Assembly (NCBI GenBank): GCA_039545315.1
Contig: BCIM01000008.1
Span: forward strand, 372,001 to 436,000
DNA length: 64,000 bases
Direction of reading: 5' to 3'
Source: Kondoa malvinella
Lineage: Eukaryota > Basidiomycota > Agaricostilbomycetes > Agaricostilbales > Kondoaceae
Below the pieces are notes generated by a model. The model made no database searches and had not been told where the DNA came from. It saw only the letters and a program-made list of their open reading frames with translations. The position numbers and the translations under genes are program-made. Positions within the stretch are counted from its first letter, which is position 1; each line of letters begins with the position of its first letter. This document shows, piece by piece, positions 49,940 to 59,974 of this stretch.

Positions 49940-50116
49940 GGGTTTCTGTATCTGTGAACTCGAATACTAGATTGTCACTGGATCGTCACGATACAATGAT
50001 CGAGACGAATGCTTGGAATCTCCCGTACTATAATCTACACCATACCTCTACCCACTAGCTGACTAAAGCACAGATTACCATGTACACACACAAAAACGAT
50101 TGTCCGATTTCCCTGA

Positions 50117-52498
50117 TCATTGGTTTGACCGCTCTGGGCTGGTCTCGCCCTCCCTCGCATACGCCTCATACAGCACAAACGCTTCTTCTTCGCTTTTGTC
50201 TTTATCTCTAGCTGGTTGATCTAGCGTTCTCGGCGCTGCGCCGGGCGGAAGTATACCAGGCGACTTCATCGGATCGTTGGTCACTTCGCCTATGTCCGAC
50301 GGTGTTTGAGGTACTGTGCTCGTCGGTCTCCTTAGCGGAAACTCTTCTTCAAATCGCATCTTTGCCTTTGAGACACCAAAGCCTATGCCAGAGGAGGATC
50401 GCGACCGACTTTGCACTGGGTCGAATTCAACGTCGATCTGGTTTGCCAAGAAGTTGTACTCTAATATGAGCGTTTCTGCTATTATGTCCTTGTCGACCGG
50501 TTTCTACAACGCGGAGGATCAGCAAAAGAAGGTAGCATAGCAGAAAGAGATTTACGATAGATGGATCCGGCATCGTCTCCTCATCTATACCGAAGAAGCA
50601 GGGCGCAAAGCAGAGTCCGAGATTTGAAGCGTTCATGAACGAAGTAGCTTCGTGTTGCGTTGCTAATCGAGAAAGATGCGCCAGTACCGCAAGGATGGTA
50701 GCCTTATGCGCTCGGCTCAGGCGATTCATCCGCTTTGTAAGTGCGAACAGAGCTTGATCCCTGTCTTCTTCGTCCCCTAACAATGACTTTGACAGTGCGA
50801 CTCGACTAGAAAAGCATCTTAGAGCAGGCCTTTGTCGAGGTCTGAAGGATTGCTCACTCTACGGGCGCAAATGCGAAGAGAGGAACGGGTAGCTGTCGCA
50901 GGTACAGCTTCAAGATCGCCGCGATAGTATGTACGTCCGTCGAAGGATCGAACGTGAACGCATCTTCATCCTTCTCCATCGCGAGCACTTCCTTCTGCAC
51001 AGCAGCCATCTTGGCCGAGACTCGATACAGACCTTCTGCTTTTGGCGAAGCCAGATCTCGCGATTCAATCTGTTCTATGCACTGGATGACAAGTCGGGGA
51101 ACAGGTCTAGGCGGTTCGAAAGAGGTAGAGTAGGCATCTAGGTTGACGCCGAAGACGAGAGATGCACAGCGGCCAACGAAATCTGAGTCCATCATCAGCG
51201 CGCGCTCGCAATTAGGTCTACAGCAAGCTCACAATTCTCATAGTAGACTATCTGGTCGACAGTTGTCTCTGAGGGGAATTTAGTCGCATATTGACCAGCT
51301 GTACAAAGTTCATTATCAGGCCGCGGGTAAAAGTTTGGGAGGAAAGCAGCAACGCACCATCTACCGCAGGTTGTATACAGGTGATTGAGGCATTGGTGTC
51401 GTCCAGTATGGAAGATACCAGATTTGCGTTGGCTTTCAAGATAAGGCTATACTGCTCCAGCGAGTCTATTCCCATAATTAGCTTCTTCCATTTTTCATGA
51501 ACCGAGGCTCACCTTTCATCGTCTGTCCAAGATCTGCCACAAGCTCCAATACGTTCGTGCTCACCGCCTTCTGCACCCTCTCTCTTTGCATCCTGAGCGT
51601 CTCAATCTGATACACCGCCCTTCGGTATTCCACATCCGCACTTTCAGCTTCTCTTTTCGCTTTCAGCACTTTTCCCATTGAGCCATTCACCGTAACTTGT
51701 TCATTGTGTTGATTCTGGGGCGGAGTGGGTCTCGCATCATCTCCACCCAAGCGATGCATGAGATTGGTAAGTTGATTGCGAGACGTTTTGATGGCATCTT
51801 GAGCTGCTACTCTTGCTTTTGAGCCACCAGGAGGAAAAGGAAGTAGAGGATCTCGCAGGTTGGCAGCCGTTGCTCCTGTGATTAGGTCGCGAGTGCGCAT
51901 AGGCGGTGAAGAAACTTGTGAACCGGATCCGTCGGAGGAATGACCATCGTTCGCTGCTGGTGTATCGTTCTGCTGTAGCGATTGAGCAGTATCGCAAGCT
52001 CGGTGGTAGTTCTTTTGTAGTCGAGCGACAGTGGCTCTATTTCAAGCTCACATAAGCACAACGCTTTGACCCCACGGAGAAAGAAACAAACTTGTAGTCG
52101 GTATGCTCTGTTGTAGCAGTGCGCAATTGCTCTTTACACCTCTTTGCGAGCTTTTCCTTGCTGACACGGAAAGCGAGTAGGTTGTCATAGAGCACCTGCA
52201 AGCTGTCTGCCGTGCTTTGATGCTCTTGCGCTATCCTTGAAGTATCTTTGCGGACGTCACTCCATGCTGAGCGGACAAGCGAAGTCACGCCTCTGTCATG
52301 TATGTCAGGCATCTCCTCTAGGCCTAGCTGATCAACATACCGAAAGACATCCTTGTCAAGCTCTTCCTGCCTAATGGCCAGTTTCTCGAGCGATTCAGAA
52401 TATTGCTGTTCAATCTCGATACGCTTGCGAAAGAAGGTCTGATAATGCTCTAGTTCGGCCAGTAGTGCTCCGAAACTGATGTTGAGCTTTGCGTCCAT
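50117..52498 (-). CDS. F-BAR and RhoGAP domain protein (Rgd1-like)
   Basis: Start at 52498 (MDAKLNISFGALLAELEHYQ). Residues 1-150 form an F-BAR domain (FFRKRIEIEQQYSESLEKLA, SDVRKDTSRIAQEHQ, LLAFRVSKEKLAKR). The middle contains long helices of the F-BAR distal part. The C-terminal half is a RhoGAP domain: FVGRCASLVFGVNL, IQCIEQIESRDLASPKAEGLYRVSAKM with the arginine finger in GLYRVS, AAILKLYLRQLPVPLF, RLSRAHKATILAVLAHL and MNASNLGLCFAPCFF. It ends with a Ser/Arg-rich tail. The order F-BAR then RhoGAP is that of fungal Rgd1-type proteins, which act on Rho3/Rho4 at polarity sites. Head to head with the Ysc84-like gene, another cortical actin protein. Confidence 0.85.
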
Positions 52499-53054
52499 GC
52501 TGGCCGCTTGTCAAGCCTGGGTTTGATTGGCTCGCAGGTCAAATCGCTATTCCACGATTCCGGTATGGAGCGCAGTGCCGTAAAGCGACAGTATGACTTG
52601 ATTGAGGCTATGCGAGCAAGAGAATAGAACTCGCTGCCGAATGCGAAACGCTGCGATGGTGGTTGTCACTTGCAGGAAGACAGGCCAGACAGGCCAAGTC
52701 CTACAAGGTCAAAATACTGGAGATAGACCTCCACAAACGAATACGTAGTCTTGAATGGAGCTCGAAGACGGAAATATGCCGCTCGAGCACTTGTTCAACG
52801 TTCAGTGTCCGACACGTATCAGGGCGGATTTGGGTATTCGAGGCCTGGAGGAGAGGCACACAGCCAGCCTATGAGGGTATATCAGAGTCACGGTTGCTGT
52901 TCGACCTGCTTTCGCGGGGTTTGCATAGCGAGGTCGTTGCTTTCAACTGCCACTCTCCTGCCTTTCCCTACAGGGCGGCCTTGCACTACAACAGCAGTAT
53001 ATCAAGCGAACCAAGTGAATCCAGGCATCGCCTATCGCAGAATAACCGATGGTG
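52499..53054. promoter_or_regulatory. Divergent region between the F-BAR/RhoGAP and Ysc84-like genes
   Basis: 556 bases. Reading frames exist on the plus strand (for example at 52751) but they end in overlap with the start of the Ysc84 gene and lack domain support. Probably two promoters and leaders. Confidence 0.35.
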
Positions 53055-54987
53055 ATGGGTTTGACGAATCCACTGCCTGTGAACTTGGCCGCCGAGTGTC
53101 GCAAAGCAGAGAAAATCTTCAACTCCTTCGCAGAGTGAGTCGTATCGTAATGTATTGCAGGGCGTTTTTGACGTTTTTGCCCAGCCCGGTGAAGGGACTA
53201 GACAATGTCATCCCGCTACAAGTACTGCGGCAGGCGAAAGGTTTTGCTATATTCACTGTCGTCAAGGCTGGCTTCCTGTTCTCTGCAAGAGCAGGTACTG
53301 GTATCGTTATAGCTAGGCTAGATGATGGATGTGAGCTGATTTGACTTGTCTTTACCGGAACGTTGAGCTGATGTGATTTTCAGCTTGGAGTGCTCCTTCT
53401 GCGATGTCAGGCTTGTTCCCAAGTAACGTCATTGGTTGCTTATGTTGATTTAGTGGTACTACTGGAGTTGGCTTTGGCGCGCAAGGCGGAGTCGAGGAGA
53501 CATCATTCGTGAGCTTCCAGCACTTTCCGCTGCTCACGGTCGCTGACTTTTACTACAGATCATTGTATGCGTACCCTTCAATTTGCCATATAGGTCTGAC
53601 TGACATCTGCGTAAGGTTTTGAACTCAAGATCAGCAGTCAAGACCTTCATGTCAGCTGGATCAATCAGCTTGGGCGGTAATTTCTCCCTTGCTGTCGGTC
53701 CACTTGGCCGAAATGCAGAAGGCATCGGCTCTCTCAACTCAAAAGGCAAAGTCGCTGCAATGTACAGCTATTCCAAGACTAGAGGTCTTTTCGGTGGTAT
53801 GTTGCTTTTGCGGTTCTATAGTCTGCGCTGACACTACAGCAGGCGTCAGTATCGAAGGAAGCGTCATAGTTGAACGATCAGACGCGAACGCGAAAGCCTA
53901 TCGCGCCGATGTCACCGTCAAGCAACTTCTGACTGGCCAAGTCGACCCACCACACTTTGCTGAAGGTCTCATCGAATGTATCACCCGGCGAGGTGGATCT
54001 GGTCTGGATTCGACTTGGATAGACGATGCGCCTTCACCAATGGACTCGCCTGGATTAGCTTCTGGTGGAAGGAATCGAGGCTATTCATTTGGTTCGCCTA
54101 ATTCGGCGCTCGGAAGCAGCACCAACTCCAACAGCGGTCGATCAAGTCCGTTGTTTAAGCCTAAACTACCATCTTCTTTCTCTTTCAGAAAGGACAAGGA
54201 CAGCCCAAAGAATAGTCCTCGAAACCCCAAAACGTCCAATAAAGATTACTTTACAGCCAATGACGATGATCTTCAAGCTACGAACACTGCTGTGATCCAA
54301 CATCAGGCAGAAGACAATTGGCGAGATGGTCGACAATCTTTCGACCTATCAGACGATGACGATGGTAGCTACTCGAACGCCCGTAGAGGTCGCTCGGGTA
54401 CACTTTTGGCCAATAGCAGCTCGCAAGGCTTCAACAACCCACCTAAAGCCGACCCATTCGCAGATGAAGGAGGCTACCAACCTAGACATTCGCTCGATTC
54501 GCTCAATTCTGCTTCAACCGCTTCTGATTCGGAACGCGATCAATTCAACTTCAATGGTTTAGAAATCAGGCAAAAGAACGTGGACCTGGATCAGCCGAAA
54601 GTGGATAATCGACCGCCCTTGCCAAAGCGGACGTCAACGTTTGGTGGTGGAGATAGAGTGGTTGCACTGTTTGATTTCTCCAGTTCAGAGGTCCGTTGTC
54701 AGAGTTCTTGGCTGTCTTATCAGCTAAGCGATCTGCGACTTGGATAGCCGGGTGATCTGCCGTTTGCCAAAGATGATGTTATTCAGGTCATCAAGAGACC
54801 GGCTGGTGAGGAGTGGTGGCTCGGTCAGCTCAGAGGTAGAGAAGGCATAGTAAGTTGTCTGTTGTTTATTCCACACAGTTCAAGCTGATATCCGGCTCTC
54901 ATCAGTTCCCTAGCGTGCGTCTACCATTGGCAAAATATATCTTCCTTCGCTGACATTTAGCTGTAGAATTACGTGAAGCCGCTGTAA
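53055..54987 (+). CDS. Ysc84/Lsb3-like protein with SYLF and SH3 domains
   Basis: The ATG at 53055 gives MGLTNPLPVNLAAECRKAEK, the exact start pattern of Ysc84-type proteins. The next exons give the SYLF domain: VIPLQVLRQAKGFAIFTVVKAGFLFSARAGTGIVIARL, SAPSAMSG, GTTGVGFGAQGG, SRSAVKTFMSAGSISLGGNFSLAVGPLG and SYSKTRGLFGGVSIEGSVIVER. A Ser/Pro/Asn-rich linker of about 250 residues separates it from a C-terminal SH3 domain (VVALFDFSSSEPGDLPFAKDDVIQVI, EEWWLGQLRGREGIFP, NYVKPL). SYLF binds phosphoinositides and actin; the SH3 binds Las17/WASP. The role is in endocytic patches. Stop at 54987. Confidence 0.88.
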
Positions 54988-55100
54988 AGCGCTGAACAGG
55001 TTCAAAAGGACACTGCTGTAGATCCTGTCTAGACTGTATACTGCTTTGATACAATTAACATGCGCACCGTGTACATTATTTCAAACCTCTATAATCTACT

Positions 55101-56821
55101 CTACGCATCGCCATAAAACTCATCTGAAGCTTGCCCATCCTTGACAGTCAACGACAGGCCATCATACGCCGGTCTAAGCCAATGCTTTGTCCCTTTTGCA
55201 TCCTCTTTCACCCAACCACTCGTCTCCTTCACACAAGCATCCGCAAACGCTTGAAAGTCTTCTTCTATTTTCGTATGCAGTGTTCGCTCGAATGCTTTGC
55301 ATTCTGCATTGCCTAAAGGCCAAGCTGGTTCGCCTTTGCGTATCGAATACGGTTTAGAGGATAAAGTTTCGCAGGCGTAGGTCCAACAGTCATGCGATAT
55401 CCGATGAGCTACAGCTACATCAATCAAAGAACCATTGCAAATAGTGAAAAACATACCAAAGCCTAGGATATAGGTTCGCTGTGGGTTCAATCGACATATA
55501 CTCGACATGGTTTGGCCGATCCCGTAATGCGATGAGTGAGGAATAATCTTGAGCGCATCTATGATCAATATCGGTAATTGCTTCTTTTCTTGATGACCAT
55601 TGACCAGCGATAAAGAATTCAGGTCAGGAAGTGCAGCAATAGTCTCGTATATTGATTCTGGCACATATGAGACATCGCCAAGGTAGACTATTGAGCGATC
55701 GAATAGGAAGCCGTTGCAGTAGTAAGGTTTAGGTGGGTCGGTGAAATATGCGCCGTGATGAACTGGTAAAGGAGTGACTTGGATACCGCAGACGTCGAAA
55801 GGCTTGTCGTGGACAAAGACGTGCCATTTGATCTCTGGCACATCGCCTCCGCCTGTGATGTTCTTTTTGCTTGTGAGGTAAGGAAATGACTACCGAATGA
55901 TGCACGAGGTTGATGAGTAGGCAGAAAGAGCTCAGACTAACCCTCTCGACTCCGTGAAAAGTATCTTGGTCGCAGTATATGTCTATTGATGACTGAATGA
56001 TGCCGCCGAGAGCTGAAGAATATCAGATCTGCTGTTTTGAAAGACTTGGGCTAGCTCACTCCAGCTCCGCAGACTGTACTTTTCCTTTAGCTATCACTTG
56101 TTGAGCCAGAGATGAATGCTCACTCATCCAGGCCGTTCATAGCATCGGCATGAGCATCTGAACATAAGGTCAAATCCCCTCTCTCGAGCAGCTTTGGACT
56201 ACTAACGAGTAAGTAGAACCGCGTCTATCTTTCGTAATCCCTTTTCGGGAAACACTACTCATCGACAGATCAGTACGTGTACAAAGAGGGGAGGAGATTA
56301 GACCTACCTTGCAAAGCATCTCGATAGAAGCTCTTTCCGCAATCAACCAGTATCGTCTTGCTGTCCTGGCCCTCTTCGGTGACGCGAATGACCATGCTGG
56401 TGTTGCCTCGCTTGTTTTTGCTGCCATCTTTGGACAATGTAGATCCTTTGATTGTGCTTCTGCAGCAGACACAACCACGATCTGGGTCTGTCAAACAGGC
56501 CAAAGCGGCTGTGAGAGTGTCCTATCAGCATCGAAGATTGTTGCAGAAGCGATTATGCGCACGCAGAGTCGAAGAGCTGGTCTTGCCATCGATCAGCCTT
56601 GTCTTTCTTCGCGTTCTTGAGCATCCTTACGTGCCAGTGCCCAGGAAGATGGCTTCTAGTTCCTTGCCCATTGTTGTATTGCTCGTCTCTGCTGCCTGTC
56701 TAGTAGAAAGAAAATTGCCTTTGCCTTTGGCTGTCGTAGTCTTCTTTGACTTGCTGCTCAGAGCTTTCTGATTAGCTACAGGAGCTGTCTGGGACTGTTC
56801 ATGCAATGTCGAACTTGTCAT
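55101..56821 (-). CDS. PhnP-like metallo-beta-lactamase fold protein
   Basis: Starts at 56821 (MTSSTLHEQSQTAP) with a Lys/Ser-rich leader, then EAIFLGTGTSGCVPA, the typical opening of the fold, and CVCCRSTIKG, GNTSMVIRV and KTILVDCGKSFYRDAL. The metal-site strand is split by an intron and reads LLTHAHADAMNGLDE, i.e. H-x-H-x-D-A as in PhnP-like members. The main exon follows with PLPVHHGAYF, IVYLGDVSYVP (second Asp), LIIDALKIIPHSSHYG (His), and a long helical C-terminus. PhnP-type enzymes hydrolyse cyclic phosphodiesters. The substrate here is unknown. The gene's start overlaps the end of a minus-strand frame just upstream (56799-57050). Confidence 0.75.
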
Positions 56822-57050
56822 GTGTCAACAACCAAGAAGTCAACCTGTGAAATGTGGACTTTTCACCGTTGACGAGAAATTGACGCCACAATTTCTCGTC
56901 GAGCGGTTCGTCGCAACCAAGAGATGTCTTCGCGATTTGTGAGACGGTCCTGCCCAAGACCTGCTTGCGCATAGGTTCTGCTTCATCTCCTGCACAACGC
57001 AAGGCTCCGGCTCGCTTTTTGGTATGACAATGCTTCGACAGCGCCTATAC
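56799..57050 (-). CDS. Possible short coding stretch overlapping the PhnP-like gene start
   Basis: After a TGTATAG acceptor at about 57052 the frame reads LSKHCHTKKRAGALRC, EPMRKQVLGRTVSQIAKTSLG and EKLWRQFLVNGEKSTFHRLT, stop at 56799. The composition is coding-like. Its 5' part is not resolved, and a stop near the ATG at 56821 of the downstream gene overlaps by 23 bases. A candidate upstream exon at about 57130-57230 does not join in phase. It could be part of a gene whose first exons lie in the next 1 kb. Confidence 0.25.
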
Positions 57051-57230
57051 AGCATGAACAAGCTGCTCATCAAGTCTTCGATGGACGAATGATCTTTCTG
57101 TGGATCTGTACTCGTTTACTCACTCGCTGGCACTGGCAACTTGCTCCGTGGACTGGCAGCCAGTCCATTACCGGACGATGTCGGAAGCCTTTGAATCTTG
57201 CTGTATCGCTTGATCTGGCGTATCACTGCA

Positions 57231-58476
57231 GCACTAGGTCAGTACACTTGCTGATGTATTGCATTCTCGCTGACGTATGCCGTTCAAAGTGTTCACCTCA
57301 GATTTCAAACTGGAAAGGTGTGATTCGGATTTCAGTCTCACTACACATTCTGAGACGAAGGGTCATCGTCGCTGTCCGCTACCGATCTTATCAAGAGCGT
57401 TTTCTCTCACGGCTCAATCTGTTGCGGCACAAGTTTTGACCAGAGTGACCCTTGTCACAGATATGCAGAGGTGTGTATCTTCTTTGTTAACGGTACCATG
57501 GCAAGCTCATCGCGTGCCTCAGGCCTGTACATGTACTTATGTTCTTGTACAGTAGTACCACAAAAGGCCGTAGATTCGACTTTTTGCAGCAGCTTATGCC
57601 CAGGTAAGTCTCCCTGTGTCCTTCTTCTCGCTGATACATGATCTCATAGATGCTTAGGCAGTCTATTTGGCCTCTTTTCCTACTGCACTCTCGGTTGAAT
57701 TACTCTGCCGGCGGTTTGTGACAATCGCGCAAAGCGGATATAACGGAGATTGTCAAATAATACACTCTGCTCTTGCTGTAGCTTAGTTGTGCAATACAAC
57801 GGTTAGCATTTGCTTGTATGCTGCGACGCTCGTGCGATGCCATGCATTTGTCGAATCTTTGAGCTTTGAACAGCGACGTCGACTGTATACCTTTGCAAGA
57901 CTCAGTCCGAGCACTATACCCTTGTACCTGGCTATCAGCTTGGCTATATCCCCTGCTCTGTAGCTTAGCGATCACCGCAAGTCTCAAGGTCGTCTCGCTC
58001 TCTTGATTTGTTATATCTGCAATTGTCTTGTTCTGCTTGCAGCTGTTTGCTATCCGTCCTATACATGCTTGAAGTATGCGCTGACGCTGTCTACAGTCTT
58101 ATACTTGGGTTTTGTACTGCCTGTCTTTTCACCTGGCGACTTCGCTCAGCCCCATCGCACTCGCTTTGCAGTAACACGTTTGCTTGTTAACCAGAGCAAC
58201 GAGCCAATTTCGACCCGCCTGCTATACCTGCTATTTACTTCACTGTCCTTACTCATACATCGTCGTCTTCGGCCCTCCGTTCGGTTCAATAAGTGCAACC
58301 CAGTGTAACCCAGCGCAACTCCGTCAAGTGGTATTGTACCTCGCTTTAGACCCTACAGCGTTTAAGGCTGCTACCTAGTCAGCCTCATCAGCGTAGTCCC
58401 GGCACAGTGCTGAAATTAACGGACAGGCAATCTCCCACGCCGTCAATTAAGAACTCGGGCGATACCGCAAATATAC
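57231..58476. other. Gene-poor stretch of about 1.25 kb
   Basis: Only short frames, none with domain or splice support. Stop codons are dense on all frames and no RNA gene was recognised. It is the longest stretch in the window without a gene call. Confidence 0.4.
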
Positions 58477-59022
58477 ATGTCTATGAGCGTAGCACAACCA
58501 TACGTAGCTCCACACAAGCGAGTGGATCAATCTGCGCCGGCAGAAGATGCGTCTGCTACATCAGAAAGGCTTGACAAGACTCGCCGTCATACACCTCATC
58601 CGGCACAGGTAGCACAGAGGGAATCACTACGTACGTATCTGGAACATCGCGTTCTGGAACATTGCATACATGTCATGACTGATAAGACGCTAAATGTAGA
58701 GGATCATTTCACCCGTTACAGGTACTTCATCGCTGCACCACCGACCTGCAACGATACCGCTGGCCTATATACGTCTCTTTCGACAGTCTGCTACTTCTGC
58801 CTAGAGGATAACGACACGATGGTCTGCCTATCTGGATGTTACTCAAGCATAGTCGCTGGCGTCACTTTGATATCCAACTTTCGCTCGGGGCTCAGGCTTG
58901 CTGAACCCGATGTACCTATAATGGAAACGTCTCTTGTGGCATCTAGTCGCCTGGTGTTGATTCAAGAAGTCAATGTTTGTCCTCTCGTTCTTGGGTTTGA
59001 GGTTGATTTGAAAGTCCAATAG
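58477..59022 (+). CDS. Unrecognised protein, locus incompletely resolved
   Basis: An open frame of 181 residues starting MSMSVAQPYVAPHKRVDQ. The first 75 residues are charged and helical (VAQRESLRTYLEHRVLEHC). The later part reads awkwardly and may include unspliced introns, e.g. a possible acceptor at TTACAG near 58720. Downstream, an acceptor GTCCAATAG at about 59025 would lead to an exon reading GGPLQPCIHKLGATG and, after another intron ending GTATAG, KYCELGFYLGCST. That C-x-H-x-x-G...Y-C-x-L-G-x-x-x-G-C order would form a metal-binding knuckle. I do not recognise the family. Confidence 0.35.
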   Translation: MSMSVAQPYVAPHKRVDQSAPAEDASATSERLDKTRRHTPHPAQVAQRESLRTYLEHRVLEHCIHVMTDKTLNVEDHFTRYRYFIAAPPTCNDTAGLYTSLSTVCYFCLEDNDTMVCLSGCYSSIVAGVTLISNFRSGLRLAEPDVPIMETSLVASSRLVLIQEVNVCPLVLGFEVDLKVQ

Positions 59023-59182
59023 GGCGGAGGTCCGCTACAGCCATGCATACACAAGTTGGGTGCTACTGGTCAGTGTCATTGCGACATCTATTGACATTAC
59101 GCTGACTGTTCTGGTATAGGCAAATACTGTGAGCTGGGGTTCTATTTAGGATGCTCAACACTCAAAGACCGTCAAATCAGCT

Positions 59183-59411
59183 ATGGACACCAAAACACCC
59201 AAAGCCAGAGCACAGTACGAGAAACGTAAACGCAGCTACGAAGGAGAGGCTGGTATAGAGAAGCTTCGGGCTAGAAAGCAGCACATGAAAGATTATAAGA
59301 AGCAGAAGCGGTGAGCTCGGCGACCTCTTCAGGTCAGCGGAAAGCTCAACATGTAATCCATACAGACAACAGGCGCAAGCAGGCAATTCTGAAGGGCGAA
59401 GCGCAGAGTAA
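59183..59411 (+). CDS. Small basic protein or C-terminal exon
   Basis: From ATG 59183: MDTKTPKARAQYEKRKRS, then a helix-rich basic stretch (EKLRARKQHMKDYKKQKR), a GTGAGC...CATACAG intron and QQAQAGNSEGRSAE, stop. It is either the last exon(s) of the preceding locus or a separate short protein. Coding-like composition but no family. Confidence 0.3.
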
Positions 59412-59974
59412 TGCTTGGGTCTGCTACTATGTTTCGTCTTAGCCTGTGCGCTTGTATGTTCTGCCAGCGTACGACTGCAGTGTTACTGTATGTAATAAGT
59501 ATAGACTACTGCAGCCAATACTACAGTCAACTGACGGCATCGATTAGCTGCGCAGTTTGACATGTTGAGGTTCCTTCTTCTCTAACCATCATCTGTCTCT
59601 GTCTGCGAATCCCTCTCAGACACTCTGCACAAGCTCCTCAAGGACCTACAGCAGAGCGGAGGTCTTGATAGCGCGCTGTCAGCAGTGAAGAAACTCGCAC
59701 GACTTTGAAGCCGATCTCGCGACCTTGTTGGATCAGTGATAGCACAAGATCTGAGCATCTCGCACAGACCTGTCAGGTGTATCAGAAAGCGCGTCTCCTT
59801 AGTATAAATCGCTTGCTTCACTAACGGAATTCCATTCTTCAGGTTCTCGGTAGTTTTCATCTGTAGTCTCCCTCGTCTGCCTCTCATTAGTCTTCTGTAG
59901 AGCATCGCTACCCTTTCTACACTTTGATCAACCTACCTCGAGCGATCCTTTCAAGCTCCTTCAGTTTGCGCATC
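59412..59974. promoter_or_regulatory. Upstream region of the large unknown gene
   Basis: 563 bases without a supported gene, becoming pyrimidine-rich near the right end. Minus-strand frames here have no domain. Confidence 0.35.
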
